Shown in pieces: positions 55,223 through 63,871 of a DNA stretch of 64,000 bases. Made by a program: the position numbers and the translations under genes. Under the pieces are notes generated by a model. That model ran no database searches. It was not told where the DNA came from and saw only the letters and a program-made list of their open reading frames with translations. Each line of letters starts with the position of its first letter. The stretch's first letter is position 1. Source of the stretch: Sabulitectum sp964386635 (GTDB taxonomy: Bacteria; Fermentibacterota; Fermentibacteria; Fermentibacterales; JCC-6); assembly GCA_964386635.1 (NCBI GenBank), contig CAYLRO010000001.1, positions 48,412 through 112,411 on the forward strand. The letters run 5' to 3'.

Positions 55223-58200
55223 TTATCTGTGCTTGATTACCATAAGAGTTCTGTCATCTGCCTGGGCTGCTCCTCCGCTGTGCTCCTGTACAGCCTTCAG
55301 CACACGGGAAACAATCTGTTCAGCACTGAGATCCCGGTGGCTGATCACAGTGGAGATAAGACCATCTACATCGTATTCCACATCATTCTCATCCATGGTC
55401 TCAGTGATACCGTCGGTGTAAAGAACCAGCACATCCCCTGAATGGGTCTGCCTGGTTCCCTGCAAGTAGACAGCGTCCCTTGTGAATCCCATAAGCAGGC
55501 CACCATCTTCCAGGGTGTCGACAGCACCTTCTCTTGTGATAAGAAGCGGAGGATTATGTCCTGCATTGCAGAAAGTAAGGAATCCGCTTCGGGTATTCAG
55601 CACACAGTAGAAAAGGCCTACAAGACTTGAGGCTTCATCTCCAACAGTCAGTTCCGTGTTTACCCTGCTCATAATGCTGGTGATGTCAAACAGGCTTTTA
55701 ACACTTGCCCCAAGCGTACCCTTCATACCTGCCATTGTAAGAGCCGCTGGAATTCCCTTTCCTGAAACATCAGCAACGGCAATTCCCAGGTTACCGTCAG
55801 GAAGCTCAAAGAAATCGTAATAGTCTCCCCCCACTTCCCTTGCTGAACTGTAGTAGACAGCAATGTCATAGCTCTCATATCTGGGGGGAGCTTCAGGAAG
55901 AAGACCCATCTGTATGCGCCTCGCGGTGTTAAGCTCCTCTGCCAGGGAGTCGCCGCCGGAAAGCCTTCCCAGATACAGATCAGGAAGCTTCTCTCTCAAC
56001 TCCCGGGATGTTGTAATGGAGGGGTGCCCTGTAACAAGGTTTACAACAGCGTTTCGAACCTCCTCTGACCTGTCACTGAGAAGCCCGGTGAGTTTTTCCA
56101 CCAGCCCGGGAGTTTCAGGAATGTCTGAGAGGTCAGCAACTGCCTTCACTGCACGTAGCCTTACAGAAGATTCAGGATCATCAAGAAATCTGACAAAATA
56201 GAGAATCTTGTCCTGTGGACTAAGCTGAACTGCGCAATTAATTCCTTTCAAAATGCTCACCCGGACAAATGGGTCAGCATCGGTACACATCTCAGGTAAT
56301 CTGCCTGAGCTCAGTGTTTCAGGAGTGGCAAACTCTGCAAGGGCTTCAACGGCAGCACCCCGGACAGCTCTCTCACTATCCCTGGAAAGTCTGGTGAGAA
56401 CAGCTGTTTCCCTTTCACCTGTAAGACCAAGGCGATGCACTCCGGTAGCAATTGCTGTTCTAACAGACGGATCATCATCACCGGTAAGCCGGTGAATGCA
56501 ATCTCTGGCTGACGCACCAAGTGAGGATCTGTTCCAGAAGAGGAACCAGGGAAGCCTTGATCTTTCCTCCACAGTACCAATCTCTATGAGCTGATCGATA
56601 ACTTCAAGGGTAATGCGGGCGACATCTTCCCTTCCTCCTGCAAGAAGCTGAGAGAGAGACTCTCTTCCCCCGTAACCCTCCGAAGAAAGAGCAATACGCA
56701 CAAGATTCAGCTGTTCATTCTCTTCAAGGATTCTTACGTAGGGAAGTACCATTGCAGCCATCTCATTGCTCCTGGGCATGTTCTCTGCTATGAGATGCCA
56801 GAGCATCTTCTTCTCTTTCGGTGTCAGATCTTCATAACTCATAAGCATACACTGAGCAACAGTTCGTATATCGTTGTCACCTATATCGGAGAAAAGAGCT
56901 TCTCTTATAGACTGGTCGAAGAATCTTATTCTTGCTCCCACGGTGAAAGCGACAATTCCCCTTCCACCTTCCGGCAGTCTCTGCATCAGCAGCCAGAGAA
57001 GATCACATGATTCCTCGTCGAATTCCCCAAGCTGTCTGTTCATAAGACCTCTGACAAGCTCTGTAAGTTCCTTGTCATTTTCCCCTGCAGACAGGGTTTC
57101 ATTAACGATCTCAATCTCTCTTGGAGAGAGTTTGGGGAATCTTCTTCCCAGAAGAAAAAGCATGAATCTTCGCACTGTGGGAGAAGTGTCTTCGAGAAAT
57201 CTTTCAACAAAACTGCCAGGGTCACCGGCTATTCCCCACATGTCTATGGATTGTAGAAGATATCCTCTTACAATGTCGTCAGGGTCCGCTGCAGCAGCCT
57301 CTATCAGATCACGGAAATAGTGATCTTTTCTCAACCAGGGATTCCCGAGACCCCGGGCAAGGGCTCTTCGGAGCTCCACGTCTCCAGATTCGAGAACATG
57401 ACGGCAGAGGCCTTCTGCAGCCCTGTCAAACGCCTCTCTGTCAGAAAGAAGCATGGCAAAGAAATCAATGACATTATCCTCTGAGGTTTCCCGTGAGGCG
57501 GTGAACAGCAGTCTTGACTTCTCAGATGAAGAGAGATGCCTGTAGAGATGGGCAATGCTGTATCCCGCTTTTCTCTGCTCAGGATTCCTGCTGTTCAGAA
57601 GAGTCTCCATAACCACTCTGATAAGAGGGCTGCCACCTCCGGAAAGCTCCGCCAGCCCACGGTCCACAGCATTCAGCATCAGAGTATCCCCGCTGCAGAA
57701 ATGAACCTGCCCGTCCATTGAAATCCTTCTGAACGGAGGAAGTCCCCGGAAAGCAAGAGTTTTGCTGTACATTTCCTCCAGGGCTTCTTCAGAAGGGAAG
57801 GTCTCCCTCAGGAGAAAGTGCAGTCTTGACCAGATTTCGAAAAGTGATGCTCTGAACACTGATTCTGAAATAATGGGTTCGAACAGAGAAAGAAGAATCA
57901 GCTCTGCCTTGGAAAACAGATCAAGATTCTTGAAAGAGGTCAGGGCTCTCTCACCCTCAACTATTCTCCACTGTCGATTCTCTTCCGGAGCCGGGAGAAT
58001 CACATGTGCCTCACCAAAAAGCGAAAAGAGGCCAGCCATTCTGGGGTCTGATGAGGTGAGTACCACTCTCCGTCTGGAATCAGTGGCCCTGAGTATAATG
58101 GTAAGAGCCGAGTGGAAAAGATGCAGGGGATGTATCTCAGTCTGCCTTCTTATTGTATCAATATCAAAGAGCAGGGCACAGTCCTCCGGGCCTCTGAGCT

Positions 58201-58843
58201 TTCTCTCAACCTGGTGTGCATTCACATTTCCGTTGAGGAGTTCCATAGGCACAAGCCCCTCGTCAGCGGATTCCATAAGAAGAAGCCTGGCCAGGGTTGT
58301 TTTTCCGGCGCCCATGGAACCGGAAAGACAGACAAAACCTCTGTCCCTGAGTATTGTGGATGCATTCAGAAGACTCTCGCTGTCAACAGACTCGCCTGCT
58401 ACACCATTCCAGGACTGAATGAGTTCTTCTCCGGCAGGATAGGATGTGAAATCACGGTTTATACCGCCGACCCACTCCTGAACCTGGTTATGGATCAGAG
58501 AGACAAGATCTCCCCGCTCTCTGTAAGTCCAGCATCTTCCCCACTCTTTCAGCTTGGAGAAAACAGGTTCAGGATGTGGAGACTCACCGGCAACAAGGGC
58601 TCCAACTGGAACACCGCTGCGAAAAAGCGAAAAGAATAGAAATCTGGCGGCCGCGGAAGGTCTTTCCCCCAGCAGAAGCAGCATTGCGTCCGGGAGGGAA
58701 TCACTGTCTGGTTTAACCAGCCTTATGTCACCGGCCCACCCGGGAGGGCGCAAATTCCCCGCCTCGGAGAGAACCACCGAATCAATCCCTTCGGAAAGAA
58801 CAGTAGTATCTGCCCAGACCAGAAGATCAAAACTGTCAGGCAT
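55223..58843 (-). CDS. STAND-like NTPase / HEAT-repeat / PP2C phosphatase fusion (1206 aa)
   Basis: GGAG stands five bases before ATG 58843. Residues about 1-125 are an uncharacterised N-domain. A P-loop NTPase follows: Walker A LSGSMGAGKTTLA (about 173-185), Walker B LLFDID (about 224-229), VVLTSSDPRMAG as sensor, and a winged-helix-like segment near 320. Residues about 400-940 are HEAT-like repeats (VRRFMLFLLGRR, VRTAIATGVHRLG, VRLRAVKAVADLS). The end from about 967 is a SpoIIE/RsbU PP2C domain with GGDYYDF, DVSGKG, YTDGITE and DDRTLMV metal sites. The partner genes RsbW-like and STAS precede it, so it probably switches an anti-sigma module. Confidence 0.88.
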   Translation of the reverse strand: MPDSFDLLVWADTTVLSEGIDSVVLSEAGNLRPPGWAGDIRLVKPDSDSLPDAMLLLLGERPSAAARFLFFSLFRSGVPVGALVAGESPHPEPVFSKLKEWGRCWTYRERGDLVSLIHNQVQEWVGGINRDFTSYPAGEELIQSWNGVAGESVDSESLLNASTILRDRGFVCLSGSMGAGKTTLARLLLMESADEGLVPMELLNGNVNAHQVERKLRGPEDCALLFDIDTIRRQTEIHPLHLFHSALTIILRATDSRRRVVLTSSDPRMAGLFSLFGEAHVILPAPEENRQWRIVEGERALTSFKNLDLFSKAELILLSLFEPIISESVFRASLFEIWSRLHFLLRETFPSEEALEEMYSKTLAFRGLPPFRRISMDGQVHFCSGDTLMLNAVDRGLAELSGGGSPLIRVVMETLLNSRNPEQRKAGYSIAHLYRHLSSSEKSRLLFTASRETSEDNVIDFFAMLLSDREAFDRAAEGLCRHVLESGDVELRRALARGLGNPWLRKDHYFRDLIEAAAADPDDIVRGYLLQSIDMWGIAGDPGSFVERFLEDTSPTVRRFMLFLLGRRFPKLSPREIEIVNETLSAGENDKELTELVRGLMNRQLGEFDEESCDLLWLLMQRLPEGGRGIVAFTVGARIRFFDQSIREALFSDIGDNDIRTVAQCMLMSYEDLTPKEKKMLWHLIAENMPRSNEMAAMVLPYVRILEENEQLNLVRIALSSEGYGGRESLSQLLAGGREDVARITLEVIDQLIEIGTVEERSRLPWFLFWNRSSLGASARDCIHRLTGDDDPSVRTAIATGVHRLGLTGERETAVLTRLSRDSERAVRGAAVEALAEFATPETLSSGRLPEMCTDADPFVRVSILKGINCAVQLSPQDKILYFVRFLDDPESSVRLRAVKAVADLSDIPETPGLVEKLTGLLSDRSEEVRNAVVNLVTGHPSITTSRELREKLPDLYLGRLSGGDSLAEELNTARRIQMGLLPEAPPRYESYDIAVYYSSAREVGGDYYDFFELPDGNLGIAVADVSGKGIPAALTMAGMKGTLGASVKSLFDITSIMSRVNTELTVGDEASSLVGLFYCVLNTRSGFLTFCNAGHNPPLLITREGAVDTLEDGGLLMGFTRDAVYLQGTRQTHSGDVLVLYTDGITETMDENDVEYDVDGLISTVISHRDLSAEQIVSRVLKAVQEHSGGAAQADDRTLMVIKHR

Positions 58844-58853
58844 CTGAACTCCG

Positions 58854-59270
58854 TCAGTTAAGCGGCCAGATCAGAGTAGCTCGAGTATTTCCTTCAGGGC
58901 TCAGATCGAAATCGAGCCACCTGGCAAGGTTCCTTGCAATGAGAACTCCTCTGCCTCGTGTACTGATAAGCTCTTCTCCCTCACCTGGTTTGTGACCAAG
59001 TTCGGAATCAGGCAGCCAGTGTCCGCAATCCTCAACCTGGAACTGCAGCCTGCCTGGGAAGGCGTCTATGGAAATAGTTACGGATTTCTTCAGGTCACCG
59101 CCGTTGCCGTGCTCCATTCCGTTCTTTACAACTTCCATAACAGCAATGGAAAGGCTTGTGACCTCGTCATCGCCGACACCTGCATTAAGACCTATCTTTT
59201 CAACGAAAACCTGAATGGTTTCAAGAAGACTTTCATCGCTGGGTACTTTCAGTATAACGCCTTTAAGCAA
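58854..59270 (-). CDS. RsbW-type anti-sigma serine kinase / ATPase
   Basis: 138 residues of the GHKL ATPase fold: N-box MEVVKNGMEHGN, G1 EDCGHWLPD, G2 TRGRGVLIARNLA. Such proteins bind a sigma factor and phosphorylate a STAS antagonist. The start is TTG 59270, two bases after the STAS stop, with AGGG upstream. Confidence 0.9.
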   Translation of the reverse strand: MLKGVILKVPSDESLLETIQVFVEKIGLNAGVGDDEVTSLSIAVMEVVKNGMEHGNGGDLKKSVTISIDAFPGRLQFQVEDCGHWLPDSELGHKPGEGEELISTRGRGVLIARNLARWLDFDLSPEGNTRATLIWPLN

Positions 59271-59272
59271 GA

Positions 59273-59614
59273 TCAGCCCTTCAGGCTCTTGAGAGCCTCT
59301 TCCTCATCTGTAAACGTTTCGAAAATGGTTATCAGCTTTGTAATTATAAACAGCTCATGGATCTTCTTGGTGGCATTGAGAATAGCCATTTTCCCACCGA
59401 TCCTGGCGATGGATGTATGCCCGCTGACCAGCACACCCAGCCCTGAACTGTCCATCCAGCTCACGCCGCCCAGGTCAAGGAGGACATTGCCGCTTTCGTT
59501 GTTTACAGCGGTCTGGAAAACTGTTTTAAGCCCCATCAGATCTGGACCGCTTATCACTTTTCCACTGAGACGAATTACTTTAAGTCCGTCTTTAATTTCT
59601 TCTTTAATCTTCAC
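59273..59614 (-). CDS. STAS-domain anti-sigma factor antagonist
   Basis: 113 residues, a full STAS domain. The phosphorylatable serine lies in SWMDSSGLGVLV, the usual SpoIIAA/RsbV site. GGGGA and AAGTGAAG precede ATG 59614. It is first of the three-gene partner-switching cassette, with the kinase and phosphatase following. Confidence 0.93.
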   Translation of the reverse strand: MKIKEEIKDGLKVIRLSGKVISGPDLMGLKTVFQTAVNNESGNVLLDLGGVSWMDSSGLGVLVSGHTSIARIGGKMAILNATKKIHELFIITKLITIFETFTDEEEALKSLKG

Positions 59615-59684
59615 TTCTTCCCCTTTGCAAGTGATATGTTGAAATCTGCCATCCCATGAAGAATAGATAAAAATTACTCGAATG

Positions 59685-60695
59685 TCACGAGCAGATAACG
59701 AAGTCTTTCCAGTTTTCCAGCCCCTGTTCTTCCAGGAACCCCCTTATGGCAGCCACTGCACCAGGCTGTCTCGACGCAACAAGCACGGGAATACCATCAG
59801 AACTGTCCCATCTGCAAGCACTTACAATGGGAATTCCCTTTAAAGACCTTTCTCCGGATTTCTCATCACCTGGAGAGAGAAACGCCTCTATTCTGAAACC
59901 TGCTTTTTTTATCTCCCGGGCAAGTCTTCTTGCGCACTGCCCTGTTCCTGCAATGTACACCTTTTTACCTTTCAGACAGGGAACATGTTCCAGATATTCT
60001 GCCTTTGTTCTGTAGAAAGAGGTAAGAGAATAGCATGAGGAGTTTCTGCTCAGCCTGTCACTCCGTTCTCTCCACCCCACTAGAACCCTGGGTACTCTGA
60101 AAAAAGAATAGCCCAGGCTCCAGAGCCTGAGCCACAGCTCATAATCTTCCGGAAGCCCCAGATCCCTGTACCCACCGGCTTCAATAACCCCCTGCCGGTG
60201 ATAGAATGCTGTAGGGTGAGGTACGGGACTCTCGATGAAAAGAGAGTGCTCAATATCCAGTGGGTCCACAGTGGAATTGACCCATTCTTCATAGATTCTG
60301 TACCCGTCACTGACATCCCTGTCGGGAAAACTTCTCACCCTTGATGTGATCACTGTCCTTACACCACAGGTCAGAGCAGCCTGAAGCTGCAGCTCCAGCC
60401 GGAGCGGATGGCACACATCATCGCTGTCAAATCTTGCGATCCATTCACCTGCAGCTTCCCGGAGTCCCAGGTTAAGGGAAGAAACAAAACCGCTGCCTGA
60501 CCTGAGCAGGCGGAAACGGGAATCACTCCGGACAAACTCACAGGCAACATCAGTTGAGTCATCAGTTGAACCGTCATCGATCATCAGCACTTCAAAGTCT
60601 GTAAAACTCTGGCTGGACAGAGACTCAAGAGCCTGTTGAATAAAAGCTCCGGTATTCAGGAAAGGCATTACTACAGAGACTATGGGAATACCCAA
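59685..60695 (-). CDS. GT2 glycosyltransferase with Rossmann-like C-terminus
   Basis: 336 residues. Residues about 5-110 have the GT-A nucleotide-binding pattern (VSVVMPFLNTGAFI, IDDGSTDDS) and the metal-binding DSDD. LPEDYELWLRLW is the usual acceptor region. The last about 85 residues contain KVYIAGTGQCARRLA, a separate dinucleotide-like fold. The start TTG 60695 abuts the TlpA stop. Confidence 0.9.
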   Translation of the reverse strand: MGIPIVSVVMPFLNTGAFIQQALESLSSQSFTDFEVLMIDDGSTDDSTDVACEFVRSDSRFRLLRSGSGFVSSLNLGLREAAGEWIARFDSDDVCHPLRLELQLQAALTCGVRTVITSRVRSFPDRDVSDGYRIYEEWVNSTVDPLDIEHSLFIESPVPHPTAFYHRQGVIEAGGYRDLGLPEDYELWLRLWSLGYSFFRVPRVLVGWRERSDRLSRNSSCYSLTSFYRTKAEYLEHVPCLKGKKVYIAGTGQCARRLAREIKKAGFRIEAFLSPGDEKSGERSLKGIPIVSACRWDSSDGIPVLVASRQPGAVAAIRGFLEEQGLENWKDFVICS

Positions 60696-61484
60696 CTACT
60701 GCATACTTTCAAAGGCGGACAGAAGCTCCTCTGCTGAATGAACAGGAGGACGGCAGGCTCCGCTGACACAAAGCTGTGCATAGGGCCATCCGGACATGGG
60801 CAGATAGGCCTCAACCATAACAAGAGAATCTGCTGTAACAGTGGGATCCAGAACATCGAAACCGTCTTCACCGGCAACCAGAACCGCTGCCTCTATCAGC
60901 TCCGCAACAAGTGAATCACCTGCCGGACCAACCACATATACATGCACGTCATCTTCCTCAACAACAGAATCCGAATCACCGGACAATCCGGAAACAGCAG
61001 CAGTGAACCAGCCGCTGTTCCTTGCTCCAACTGCCCGGTCAACCTCAATTCCGGAACCGTCAAGCACAACGGATACCGGGAGAACATCGCCAAGTTCATA
61101 CCTGTCTGAAACAGCTTCAGCATCTGAAGGATCAAGCCAGACAACCGTTATTTCAACAGGGTTGCTCTCTCTGAAAGATGTTACAGTTGAAATTTCCGGG
61201 TCACCGATATCAACAGCTATGAAAACAGCAGAATCTCCCAGGGAATCCGCCAGCTCATCCAGTACCGGCAATTCCCGGACGCAGGGTCCGCACCAGGTTG
61301 CCCAGAAATTCAGTACCACAGGTTTTCCTGATGCCAGAACAAGCAGGCTGTCCAGAGAGGCGAGCCCCGAGACGATATCTCCGTTCACAGAAGTAAAAAC
61401 TGATCCACTGGAATGTGAGATTGTCACTACCACCACTGGAACAAGAAGAAGAAGCACAACAGCAATCCACAGGTGTCGGGTCAT
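60696..61484 (-). CDS. TlpA-like thioredoxin-fold protein, membrane-anchored
   Basis: 262 residues: N-terminal membrane anchor, then a TlpA/ResA fold with LNFWATWCGPCVRELP (CXXC active site). The C-terminal third is a second acidic domain ending with Cys-x-x-x-x-Cys (QLCVSGACRPP), which may form another redox pair. It overlaps the NapH-like gene by 4 bases, so it may receive electrons from it. Confidence 0.9.
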   Translation of the reverse strand: MTRHLWIAVVLLLLVPVVVVTISHSSGSVFTSVNGDIVSGLASLDSLLVLASGKPVVLNFWATWCGPCVRELPVLDELADSLGDSAVFIAVDIGDPEISTVTSFRESNPVEITVVWLDPSDAEAVSDRYELGDVLPVSVVLDGSGIEVDRAVGARNSGWFTAAVSGLSGDSDSVVEEDDVHVYVVGPAGDSLVAELIEAAVLVAGEDGFDVLDPTVTADSLVMVEAYLPMSGWPYAQLCVSGACRPPVHSAEELLSAFESMQ

Positions 61485-62362
61485 TTGTCACCCCGGGCAG
61501 TATGTGATATGGCATTAACCGGACAGACCCTGATGCATCTGCCGCACCGGATACACTCGGCAGATGATGGATTTTTGTAAATTTCTATTCCCATAGGGCA
61601 GACAGTTCCGCACTTTCCGCACTTCACACAATCATCGGAAACATGCATTTTGAACACTGATACCTTGCCCAGGATGCCCCAGGCAGCTCCCAGCGGGCAG
61701 AGAGCCCTGCAGAACGGCCGCTCAACTGTAACTGCCCATAGAAGTATCACTATGGCAAGAGCAGATTTCCACCAGAACAGAAATCCCAGCTGAAATGATT
61801 CCGGCGAAGATGAAACGATAGGCCAGCCGGCAAGAGAGGTTCCCGCAGGGCACACAGCCTTGCAGAACCACGGATCACCTGCTCCTCCGGTGAATAGCGG
61901 AAGCAGAGAAGGCAGCCCGAGAACAAAAATAAACAGAAGGGCATACTTTGCCGGACGAAGAGAATCATTGAACCCTGATTTTGGTGAAGGTATCCGGTAA
62001 AGAAGCTCCTGAACCAGTCCGAAGGGACAGAACCATCCACAGGCAAATCTGCCGGCAAGAATCCCCAGAAGGGAGATGAATCCCAGAGCGGAAAGAACTA
62101 CAAGGACATCCGGTCTGCCTGTTGCAAGCAGTGGCCAGAAACCGGGCACAGCCATAATGGACTGAATACTTCCCACAGGACATGCAAGCACGCTTGAAGG
62201 ACAGCTGTAACAGTGAAGACCCGGGATGAAAGCAACCTTTGATGCTCCGGTATAAATAGTTCCAGAGACCCACCCTGACAGGTGCAGGTTCGTTGCCAGC
62301 AGAGCGCCGAACTGCACCGTCTTCCGGAAGAGACCGTGGTCCCTCAGCCGATTCCTATGCAT
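61481..62362 (-). CDS. NapH/NosR-like polyferredoxin membrane protein
   Basis: 293 residues, with four or more membrane segments and CxxxCP motifs typical of this family (CGWFCPFGLVQE, CRALCPLGAAWG). Two C-terminal ferredoxin clusters: CVKCGKCGTVCPMG and CIRCGRCIRVCPV. It would pass electrons across the membrane to a periplasmic or thiol acceptor. Its ATG lies inside the preceding CXXC micro-gene (19-base overlap). Confidence 0.9.
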   Translation of the reverse strand: MHRNRLRDHGLFRKTVQFGALLATNLHLSGWVSGTIYTGASKVAFIPGLHCYSCPSSVLACPVGSIQSIMAVPGFWPLLATGRPDVLVVLSALGFISLLGILAGRFACGWFCPFGLVQELLYRIPSPKSGFNDSLRPAKYALLFIFVLGLPSLLPLFTGGAGDPWFCKAVCPAGTSLAGWPIVSSSPESFQLGFLFWWKSALAIVILLWAVTVERPFCRALCPLGAAWGILGKVSVFKMHVSDDCVKCGKCGTVCPMGIEIYKNPSSAECIRCGRCIRVCPVNAISHTARGDK

Positions 62363-62469
62363 TCCAGACAGATATTCGCGGCTTTTGTGAGAATTGCTGA
62401 AGGATCACCGAAGAGGTATCCGGCAACAAGAATCAGAAAAGCCAGAAAAAGAAGAAAATACCTGAAAAG
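62344..62469 (-). CDS. CXXC membrane micro-protein (CD1871A-like), start unclear
   Basis: The minus frame from just after tRNA-Cys reads a hydrophobic helix FRYFLLFLAFLILVAGYLF, then ends AANICLECIGIG. That ending is the hallmark of the CD1871A-type CXXC peptides that occur beside thioredoxin and ferredoxin genes; family name from memory. No ATG, GTG or TTG exists in this frame between the tRNA 3' end and the helix. CTG codons lie at 62445 (inside the helix) and 62487 (inside the tRNA). The given start is only the first codon past the tRNA. Confidence 0.7.
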   Translation of the reverse strand, partial: LFRYFLLFLAFLILVAGYLFGDPSAILTKAANICLECIGIG

Positions 62470-62471
62470 AC

Positions 62472-62546
62472 TGGAGGCGGCGACCAGATTCGAACTGGTG
62501 AATGGTGGATTTGCAGTCCACTGCCTTCCCACTTGGCCACGCCGCC
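62472..62546 (-). tRNA. tRNA-Cys (anticodon GCA)
   Basis: Acceptor GGCGGCG/CGCCGCC, anticodon stem GTGGA/TCCAC around CTGCAAA (anticodon GCA), T arm CCAGTTCGAATCTGG, and an encoded 3' TCCA. It is immediately followed by the CXXC micro-gene. Confidence 0.96.
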
Positions 62547-62583
62547 TTTCAGGTTCTTTCATTGGACGGCAATCATACAAAAA

Positions 62584-63222
62584 TCAGGAGCCGTCTGTCC
62601 AGTCGAGTCCTACCCAGAAGCCCTCTTCCCAGGTCATGTCACCCAGAGGTGTTTCAATGGTGGGAATACCGAACATCTGAAGCCTGCCCAGGTGGTCCTC
62701 GTCACGGAGATCACCGCTGATACCACCCACTGCAAGTGCAAGGTCTATGATTCCCGAATAGCCGATAATCTCGAAAACATCGAACCCGTCAAAGCCTATC
62801 CCGAGATCAAGCACGGCAATAGTTCCGTCATCCCCGATGCCGAACTCTCCTGTGAACAGCCCCTCGGCAACCTGAACGGTGTCTTCCTCTTCACCCTCGA
62901 TGGTGTCCATGAAAAGATCGTAATCAAGAGAGGTGAGTGTAATGGAGATCTGAGGAAGACCTGATTCTCCGATGTTGGGATTCTTGATTCCCAGTCCCAT
63001 GGTGAAGTCCATAGGGCATTCCCCCTGGAACCAGTAAGAAGCTACAGTTGCTATATCCAGTACACTGAGACTCCCAAGTTCCGAGATATCTATGCCGCAG
63101 AGCTTGAACTCAGTGGTGTTCTCTATCCTGAACTGGGCGTTCACGAATGATAGAACATCGGTAACACCACATCCTGTGAGGAGCAGTATTCCCGCAAAAA
63201 AGAGCAGAACAAGTTTATTCAT
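62584..63222 (-). CDS. Lipoprotein of unknown function (212 aa)
   Basis: Signal MNKLVLLFFAGILLLTGC with Cys18 as lipid anchor. The mature part is beta-rich and acidic with LEA-like strands (FRIENTTEFKLCGIDI, IKNPNIGESGLPQISITL). No active-site motif is visible. Overlaps the next gene by 8 bases, and tRNA-Cys lies 37 bases downstream. Confidence 0.82.
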   Translation of the reverse strand: MNKLVLLFFAGILLLTGCGVTDVLSFVNAQFRIENTTEFKLCGIDISELGSLSVLDIATVASYWFQGECPMDFTMGLGIKNPNIGESGLPQISITLTSLDYDLFMDTIEGEEEDTVQVAEGLFTGEFGIGDDGTIAVLDLGIGFDGFDVFEIIGYSGIIDLALAVGGISGDLRDEDHLGRLQMFGIPTIETPLGDMTWEEGFWVGLDWTDGS

Positions 63223-63832
63223 CTGTTAACCTTTCATCTGTGAAGGAAACAGCTTCTGCATAGACAAGAAGCGCTGCCTGAAAGTCCTCTGAACTGCATT
63301 CTATACCCTGTATTCCCCCGTAAATAAAATTATCGGTCACATTGGAAGCAACTTCAAAAGCTTCCAGGTTGCCGATTTCAGCAGCAGCGATCACAAACAG
63401 TGCACAGAACTCGTGGGGATAAGGCATTGACCCGGGATACATGGTATCCAGCGCATAGGATGCAGCATCCTCCAGGTACCCTTCAGCAAGCAGTTCTTCC
63501 ACCCGTCTCCGGATGTCACCGTAATAATCGCTCTCCCCTTTTTCGAACAGATGCAGGTTCCAGTTTTCTTCCACCAGATACCGTGCATAGGTGTACTCAG
63601 AAGTGTAAGGCATCTGTGAAGTCACTTCAAGGGTTGATTCATCAGCATTGTATTCGCAGAACAGTTTTGCCATGTTGAAACGCAGGGGATACATGATCCA
63701 CTGTGACACTATCTCCCCGTCCAGGCTTATGGCTATTTCATACTGATAATCTCCGGACTCCCGCCACTGAAGCTCACCTTCAGACAGACCTTCTATCATC
63801 AGAGATTGTGCAAAAAGAATTAGAATCAGCAT
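63215..63832 (-). CDS. Exported protein of unknown function (205 aa)
   Basis: ATG 63832 has AGGAGG five bases upstream; a 9-residue longer frame lacks a site. Signal peptide MLILILFAQSLMIEG, then a soluble acidic domain with two close cysteines (EFCALF, GIECSS). Helical C-terminal half. Not recognised as a known family. First gene of this operon, transcribed with the lipoprotein. Confidence 0.82.
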   Translation of the reverse strand: MLILILFAQSLMIEGLSEGELQWRESGDYQYEIAISLDGEIVSQWIMYPLRFNMAKLFCEYNADESTLEVTSQMPYTSEYTYARYLVEENWNLHLFEKGESDYYGDIRRRVEELLAEGYLEDAASYALDTMYPGSMPYPHEFCALFVIAAAEIGNLEAFEVASNVTDNFIYGGIQGIECSSEDFQAALLVYAEAVSFTDERLTDE

Positions 63833-63865
63833 CAGTACCTCCTGTCTGCTTTCTGTCACAGCTCT

Positions 63866-63871
63866 ATTATA
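63866..63871 (-). promoter_or_regulatory. Candidate -10 box of the terminal operon
   Basis: A perfect TATAAT on the minus strand, preceded by GGGGG and followed by the AGGAGG-led ATG about 35 bases on. No good -35 at 16-18 bases is seen, so an activator may be needed. Confidence 0.45.

Noticed and set aside
62470..62580. A 78-codon frame starting at ATG 62580
   Set aside because: It reads through tRNA-Cys; only the part after the tRNA resembles a real peptide.
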